NCBI GenBank assembly: GCA_017853815.1
Contig: JAFMIT010000003.1
Coordinates: 1-37,454 of the forward strand
Direction: 5' to 3'
Origin: Actinomycetota bacterium
GTDB lineage: Bacteria; Actinomycetota; Actinomycetes; S36-B12; UBA5976
Length of the DNA: 37,454 nucleotides
A program made the translations under genes and the position numbers. Of the stretch, positions 35,424 to 37,454 are shown piece by piece (the stretch's first letter is position 1; every line of letters begins with the position of its first letter). The notes under the pieces were generated by a model. That model saw only the letters and a list, made by a program, of their open reading frames with translations, was not told where the DNA came from and did no database searches.

Positions 35424-36701
35424 TTACTGAGTCTCGACCTTAGCTTGGGCTTCGTCGAGAGCTTCTTGAGGCGTTTTTACGCCATCAAGAACTTGAGCAA
35501 TCGCCGTATTCAGAGCGTCTGCCATCTTGAGGTCATAACCCGTGTCAGGTGGTGCGACGATGGAAGCGCCGGAGTTGAGCAGGTCAACCATCGACTGGGT
35601 GACAGGGTCGAGAGTGCCAGCATCAGCGGACTTCGCTACGACTGTGAAACCTGCCGCGTTCCAAGCGCCGACAAGATCAGCCGAGAACGCATCCTTCAAG
35701 AACTCCACAGCTTTGTCCTGCTTGGTGCTCTTTGCGTTGACGATGTAGCCGGTGGTCACACCCATGATGCTTTCTTGACTGCCAGCCCCACCATCAATCG
35801 CGGGCAGATTGAACCAACCCAAGTTGATGTCTGGAGCTTGCTCCTGGGCGATACCAATCAGCCACGAGCCGATCGGCAACATGGCAGCGCTTCCCTGCAA
35901 GAACAGGTTGTAACCCTCATTGTCTGGAATCGTGTTTGCACTCGCATTGACGTAGCCACCTTTCTGAAGATCGGTCAGATACGTCAGGCCTTTGACGAAC
36001 TCAGGTGAGTTCATCGGCATCTGCTTGCTCATCACTTTGTCGTAAACCGACTCACCAGCAGATCGAGAGATAAGGTGGCCAATCCAATTGCCAGCAACCC
36101 AAAGGTCTTTGTTGCCCACTGCGAGAGGGGTAACACCCTCGCTCTTGAGCTTCTCACAGAGAGTCAGGAATTCGGCCCATGTGGTTGGAGCGCTGAGACC
36201 CTTCTCTGCGAACATGTCTTTGTTGTACCAAATCACGTTGGTGACATCAGACGTGAAAGGCACCATGTAGACCTTGCCGTCTACCGAAGTCGTGCCAAAG
36301 GCACCTTCCGCGAATTGCTGATCCAGTCCAGATGATGAAACCAGGTCAGTGATGTCTGCGGCATAACCCGCATTCACTTTGTTCACCAAACGAGCGCCAG
36401 CCCACTCGAAGTAGACGTCGGGCGCGTTGTTGCTCGTCAACAAGTTTTGCAGACCAACTGTTTGATACAAGTCATCGTTTTGGACCTGGAACTCAACCTT
36501 CCAGCCTGGGTTGTCCGCCTCAAATTTCGCAGCAGCTTGATCCCACACCTTCTGGCCATCCGAACCATTGCTGCCGAATGCGATGCGAAGCGTCTTGTCA
36601 CCCTCTTCAGAAGATGAACCACATGCACTCGTGAGAGCAACGGACATGGTCATAACAACTGAGACAAGTAACCGACGCAACTTTTTTGGATCTATTCTCA
36701 T
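35424..36701 (-). CDS. Sugar ABC transporter substrate-binding lipoprotein
   Basis: Lipobox MSVALTSACGSSSEEG; TTWAEFLTLCEKLKSEGVTPLAVGNKDLW. Confidence 0.92.
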   Translation of the reverse strand: MRIDPKKLRRLLVSVVMTMSVALTSACGSSSEEGDKTLRIAFGSNGSDGQKVWDQAAAKFEADNPGWKVEFQVQNDDLYQTVGLQNLLTSNNAPDVYFEWAGARLVNKVNAGYAADITDLVSSSGLDQQFAEGAFGTTSVDGKVYMVPFTSDVTNVIWYNKDMFAEKGLSAPTTWAEFLTLCEKLKSEGVTPLAVGNKDLWVAGNWIGHLISRSAGESVYDKVMSKQMPMNSPEFVKGLTYLTDLQKGGYVNASANTIPDNEGYNLFLQGSAAMLPIGSWLIGIAQEQAPDINLGWFNLPAIDGGAGSQESIMGVTTGYIVNAKSTKQDKAVEFLKDAFSADLVGAWNAAGFTVVAKSADAGTLDPVTQSMVDLLNSGASIVAPPDTGYDLKMADALNTAIAQVLDGVKTPQEALDEAQAKVETQ

Positions 36702-36717
36702 GATTGTTCCTTTACCT

Positions 36718-37454
36718 TCATAGTGCCTTCACTCGACCTTGAAATTGTTCAATGAGTGATTGATTGTGTTCATCTCCACCGGCGATGTTGGCGCTAGTGA
36801 AAACTGCTGGGCGACAATTGCGAGCTGCGAGCTTCTCTGCAGCGGCAATGGCAAGGGCGTTGACGATTGCGGCGTTGATGGCGGTGGACGTCGGACCCAT
36901 CGTGAGTCCGGTGTTCGCAATTGAGACACTTGCATCGCCTGGCTGGCCATGATTGTCAAGAGTGACATCAACAATGTCGTTGAGCTTTTCTGTCTTCGAT
37001 CTCGCCTGACTGGATTGGGCATGCGCGAGGCTGGTCAGTGCAATGGTGGGAATCCCTTGTCGTTTTGCTTCCCAGGCGACATCGATGGTGGCTTGGTTTC
37101 CACCCGAATTCGAAATCAGGAGCATGACATCGCGAGACGTGATTTTGTGCTGCTCAAAGAGCTCAGCGGCATTGAGATGAGTTCGTTCTCGTTGAGAACT
37201 ATCGGACGCAGATTCGTGCAACATCAGTTCAGGAATCAGAATCGGATTGATATTTGCAAATCCACCAGCGCGATAAAACAGCTCGAGTGCGATGACATGC
37301 GAATGCCCCGTGCCAAACGCATGCAGCATGCCACCGTTCTCAAACGCGTCAGCCATCATCTTGGCAGCAGAATCAATCGGGCCTTTGAGATCGGTTTCAA
37401 CAAGTTTCAAGAGCTCGATTAAGCGACCGATGTAATCAGAGGATGAGTTGGTCA
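36718..37454 (-). CDS. SIS-domain (phosphosugar-binding) protein, open to right window edge
   Basis: AFGTGHSHVIALELFYRAGG, LISNSGGNQATIDVAWEAKRQGIPTIALTS. Frame stays open upstream of the listed start: TNSSSDYIGRLIELLKLVETD... Confidence 0.85.
   Translation of the reverse strand, partial: TNSSSDYIGRLIELLKLVETDLKGPIDSAAKMMADAFENGGMLHAFGTGHSHVIALELFYRAGGFANINPILIPELMLHESASDSSQRERTHLNAAELFEQHKITSRDVMLLISNSGGNQATIDVAWEAKRQGIPTIALTSLAHAQSSQARSKTEKLNDIVDVTLDNHGQPGDASVSIANTGLTMGPTSTAINAAIVNALAIAAAEKLAARNCRPAVFTSANIAGGDEHNQSLIEQFQGRVKAL

Overview
The window looks like an accessory carbohydrate-use region of an actinobacterial-type genome (moderate GC, MsiK-style ABC importers without an ATPase, actinorhodopsin-like gene); the taxon is inferred only. 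From left to right: (i) an ADP-ribosylglycohydrolase cut by the left edge and missing from the ORF track, divergent from xylA-xylB-aldose epimerase; (ii) a minus-strand LacI / ROK kinase / GH2 beta-mannosidase / divergent GH28-like operon; (iii) an OafA-type acyltransferase-SGNH protein; (iv) a minus-strand mannan/xylan-type block: secreted C-type-lectin + DUF5060-like + GH5 protein, MalG/MalF-type permeases, substrate-binding protein, small secreted protein, GH5, AXE1-type esterase, ABC exporter, mannose-6-phosphate isomerase; (v) a tandem two-HTH TetR protein and two poorly characterised membrane proteins; (vi) a secreted protein with four ~148-156 aa repeats behind a heavily structured leader; (vii) an EEP-family nuclease/phosphatase, a proton-pump-type rhodopsin, an S4-domain protein, a HicAB-like pair and a GNAT; (viii) a second sugar ABC importer with a SIS-domain protein that runs off the right edge. 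Best candidates for novelty are the four-repeat secreted protein with its structured 5' leader beside the rhodopsin, the lectin-GH5 fusion, the GH28-like protein with altered active-site motifs, the tandem TetR and the paired membrane proteins. No CRISPR array, tRNA, rRNA or transposase was recognised. Product names come from motif recognition by eye, with no database search.
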